In this document: positions 62,473-64,000 of the stretch, piece by piece
Position numbering within the stretch: the stretch's first letter is position 1
Layout: each line of letters begins with the position of its first letter
Origin: Panacagrimonas sp052389915
Lineage (GTDB): Bacteria > Pseudomonadota > Gammaproteobacteria > Nevskiales > Nevskiaceae
Assembly (NCBI GenBank): GCA_052389915.1
Contig: JBQTHL010000010.1
Span: 1-64,000 of the forward strand
Reading direction: 5' to 3'
DNA length: 64,000 nucleotides
Translations under genes and position numbers: made by a program
Notes under the pieces: generated by a model
Seen by the model: only the letters and a program-made list of their open reading frames with translations
What the model was told of the DNA's origin: nothing
Databases searched by the model: none

Positions 62473-63645
62473 TTACGGCAGCGGGCTCTGACGCACTTCC
62501 AGCCGGTCGTCGAGCGGATACACCGTGCCCCACTGCTTGCAGCTCGGACAGTGCCAGAACAACTGCGCCGGCTTCATGCCGCAGCTCTGGCACTGGTATT
62601 TCTGTCTCGACGCACTCAGCGTCCTGACCGCGCCGCGCAAGGCACCGGAGACGCGGCCGAGCAATTCGCCGTCGTCCGTCGGATTCAGATTCGCGACCTG
62701 TTCGAGCACGCTCCAGGTCGGGTGAGCTTCGAAGGCGTCGAGCAGAAAGCCGGATGGGTCCATGCCGGTCTCGCGCAGCAATTCGGCGCGCACGACCTCC
62801 GCCACACCGATCCTCTGGTCCTCGGGCAGGTCTTCCAGCCAGTGCACGAAATACTCGGGACGCCCCCAGTCGCGGCAACTCAGCCACAGCGGCTGCACGA
62901 CTTCGGACAGCAGTCGCGGCTCCTGCTCGGCCACACGCGCGAAGCCGGTGCTGGCCTCCGACCAGTCCTTTCGCTCCTGGGCCAGGCGCGCGATCAGGAG
63001 GCTCGCACGCGCACAACCCTTGTCGGTGTCCAGCGCAATCCGCGCGAGCCGCGTGGCCTCGTCGAGCTGTTTGGCGCGACGTGCCTCGTCGGCCAGTTCG
63101 CAGTGGTACTGCGCGGTGATGGCGCGGCGCGACACGCCACTCGCCGCCTCCAACCGGCGGCTCACCTCGATGGCCTGCGGCCAGTCGTGCGAGCTCTCGA
63201 AAATCGACACGACCGCTTCGAGGCAGGCCAGCAGCTTGTATCCGCGATCGGCCAGTGCGGAGTAGATTTTTTCGGCGCGGTCGAACACACCGGCCTTGAG
63301 GTAATCCTCCGCCAGTTCGAACTCGGTGCGGTTGCGCTGCTGCGGGCTCAGGCTGCTGCGCGACAGCAAACCCTCGTGCACGCGCAGCGCGCGATCCACT
63401 TGTCCGCGACGGCGGAACAGGCTGCCAAGGGTCAGATGCAATTCGACCGCTTCCTCGGTCAGCTCGTCCACACCGAGCAGGGCAGCGACGGCCTGATCGG
63501 GATCGTCGCTGGCCAGGGTGCTGATGCCGGCCAGAGGGCTCGGTGCGTGGTGCGCGGAATTCGATCCCGGTGTGCGCCGCGCCAAGTACCAGCCCAGCGC
63601 GGTGCCCAGCGGAAACAGGATCCAGCCGAGCGAGCTGTCAAGCAT
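62473..63645 (-). CDS. lapB: Lipopolysaccharide assembly protein B (YciM)
   Basis: 390 residues: an N-terminal membrane anchor (LGWILFPLGTALGWYLA), TPRs through about residue 330, and a C-terminal rubredoxin-type zinc site (CQSCGMKPAQLFWHCPSCKQW). LapB presents LpxC to FtsH and so limits LPS synthesis. Its start overlaps the lapA stop by eight bases, as in E. coli pairs. Confidence 0.95.
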   Translation of the reverse strand: MLDSSLGWILFPLGTALGWYLARRTPGSNSAHHAPSPLAGISTLASDDPDQAVAALLGVDELTEEAVELHLTLGSLFRRRGQVDRALRVHEGLLSRSSLSPQQRNRTEFELAEDYLKAGVFDRAEKIYSALADRGYKLLACLEAVVSIFESSHDWPQAIEVSRRLEAASGVSRRAITAQYHCELADEARRAKQLDEATRLARIALDTDKGCARASLLIARLAQERKDWSEASTGFARVAEQEPRLLSEVVQPLWLSCRDWGRPEYFVHWLEDLPEDQRIGVAEVVRAELLRETGMDPSGFLLDAFEAHPTWSVLEQVANLNPTDDGELLGRVSGALRGAVRTLSASRQKYQCQSCGMKPAQLFWHCPSCKQWGTVYPLDDRLEVRQSPLP

Positions 63646-63928
63646 CCTTGAGCGGCAATTCGCGCAGGGTTTTCAACTCGGCCTCGGCGTGCTGCGCCTG
63701 CTTGCGCAGTCGCCGGATTTCGGCCTTCAGACCCAGCATGCGCCCCATGCAGATCAGCAGCGTGAGCATGACGGCCACCACGAATTCGCCGATCACCAGG
63801 GCAATCAGGGGCAAGGTGATCGATCCGGCGAGATAGTCGAACTCGACCTCTTGCGCGTTGAAATACCCGATCGACGCACCCAGCAAAAGGAAGATGGCCA
63901 GTGCCGCGATGACAAGGACACGGAGCAC
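63638..63928 (-). CDS. lapA: Lipopolysaccharide assembly protein A (YciS)
   Basis: 96 residues with two transmembrane helices (VIAALAIFLLLGASIGYF and SITLPLIALVIGEFVVAVML) and a C-terminal coiled coil (RRLRKQAQHAEAELKTLR). The start is GTG. It works with LapB in the inner membrane. Confidence 0.93.
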   Translation of the reverse strand: MLRVLVIAALAIFLLLGASIGYFNAQEVEFDYLAGSITLPLIALVIGEFVVAVMLTLLICMGRMLGLKAEIRRLRKQAQHAEAELKTLRELPLKDA

Positions 63929-63934
63929 GGGCCT

Positions 63935-64000
63935 TTACTGCGGACCCGCGACGGCGGCATTGACCCGCTCGCGCATTTCCTTCCCGGGTTTGAAATGCGG
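63935..64000 (-). CDS. ihfB: Integration host factor beta subunit, C-terminus (partial)
   Basis: The last 21 codons (PHFKPGKEMRERVN, then AAVAGPQ and stop). PHFKPGKE is the conserved C-terminal motif of IHF beta, and ihfB-lapA-lapB is a conserved order. The rest lies beyond the window. Confidence 0.93.
   Translation of the reverse strand, partial: PHFKPGKEMRERVNAAVAGPQ

Overview
The window is GC-rich chromosomal DNA from a gammaproteobacterium. The order dnaQ-rnhA-yafS-like-gloB, the sequence ffs...dnaX-ybaB, the ihfB-lapA-lapB block and the nadD-rsfS-rlmH block are all gammaproteobacterial. The hairpin repeats seen here (GTCTCCC heptamers, GCGAAGGC-type palindromes, GTAGGTCGG doublets) resemble those of the Xanthomonadales/Nevskiales side of the class; that finer placement is inference. 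There is no prophage, transposase, CRISPR array or rRNA operon. Most of the window is core chromosome with a few accessory clusters.

Left part (1-9805): the 3' end of metX overlaps metW, and a perfect 29-bp inverted repeat lies across that junction. A beta-oxidation operon follows on the minus strand (fadB, a membrane protein, fadA). It is divergent from a phasin gene with a clear sigma-70 promoter, so fatty-acid breakdown and polyester-granule storage sit together. An ArsR-type regulator fused to a methyltransferase and the dnaQ/rnhA/methyltransferase//gloB group complete this part.

Accessory system 1 (9966-19333): nine plus-strand genes form one apparent operon. It encodes four exported or lipid-anchored proteins (three with TPRs or repeats, including a 948-residue lipoprotein), a small exported protein, a TolQ/ExbB channel, two different TolR/ExbD proteins and a TonB-like protein with an AgmX/PglI-type C-terminus. 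This looks like a proton-motive-force-driven trans-envelope machine related to Tol/Exb and Myxococcus Glt systems, and is the strongest candidate for an under-described system here.

Middle (19459-45084): fabI, tsaB, an unknown beta-strand-rich protein, the 4.5S SRP RNA, a tandem AAA+ ATPase, dnaX (with a REP-like pair inserted in frame), ybaB, a small membrane protein, an EmrE-type pump and cysG. Next come two tandem secreted GH5 cellulases with CBM-like C-termini that share a promoter and a structured leader. Then tgt, and a compact minus-strand operon prlC-glpD-holA-proA-nadD-rsfS-rlmH in which almost every junction overlaps. A lipoprotein esterase, a gamma-carbonic-anhydrase-like protein, gpmA and a GlsB/YeaQ-type protein follow.

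Right part (45167-64000): a ZnuD-like TonB receptor with a small Cys/His protein, a putative HExxH metallopeptidase, tRNA-Gln(CUG), rplM-rpsI, a [2Fe-2S] ferredoxin, a TetR regulator, a patatin phospholipase, a MltD-type LysM transglycosylase and a proline iminopeptidase. Accessory system 2 (56107-61299, minus strand) joins an ECF sigma factor, a beta-propeller lipoprotein, a zinc-finger anti-sigma-like membrane protein, a small exported protein and a TPR/beta-barrel outer-membrane protein whose start is disrupted. The window closes with a small lipoprotein, a DsbA-family protein and lapB-lapA-ihfB (partial).
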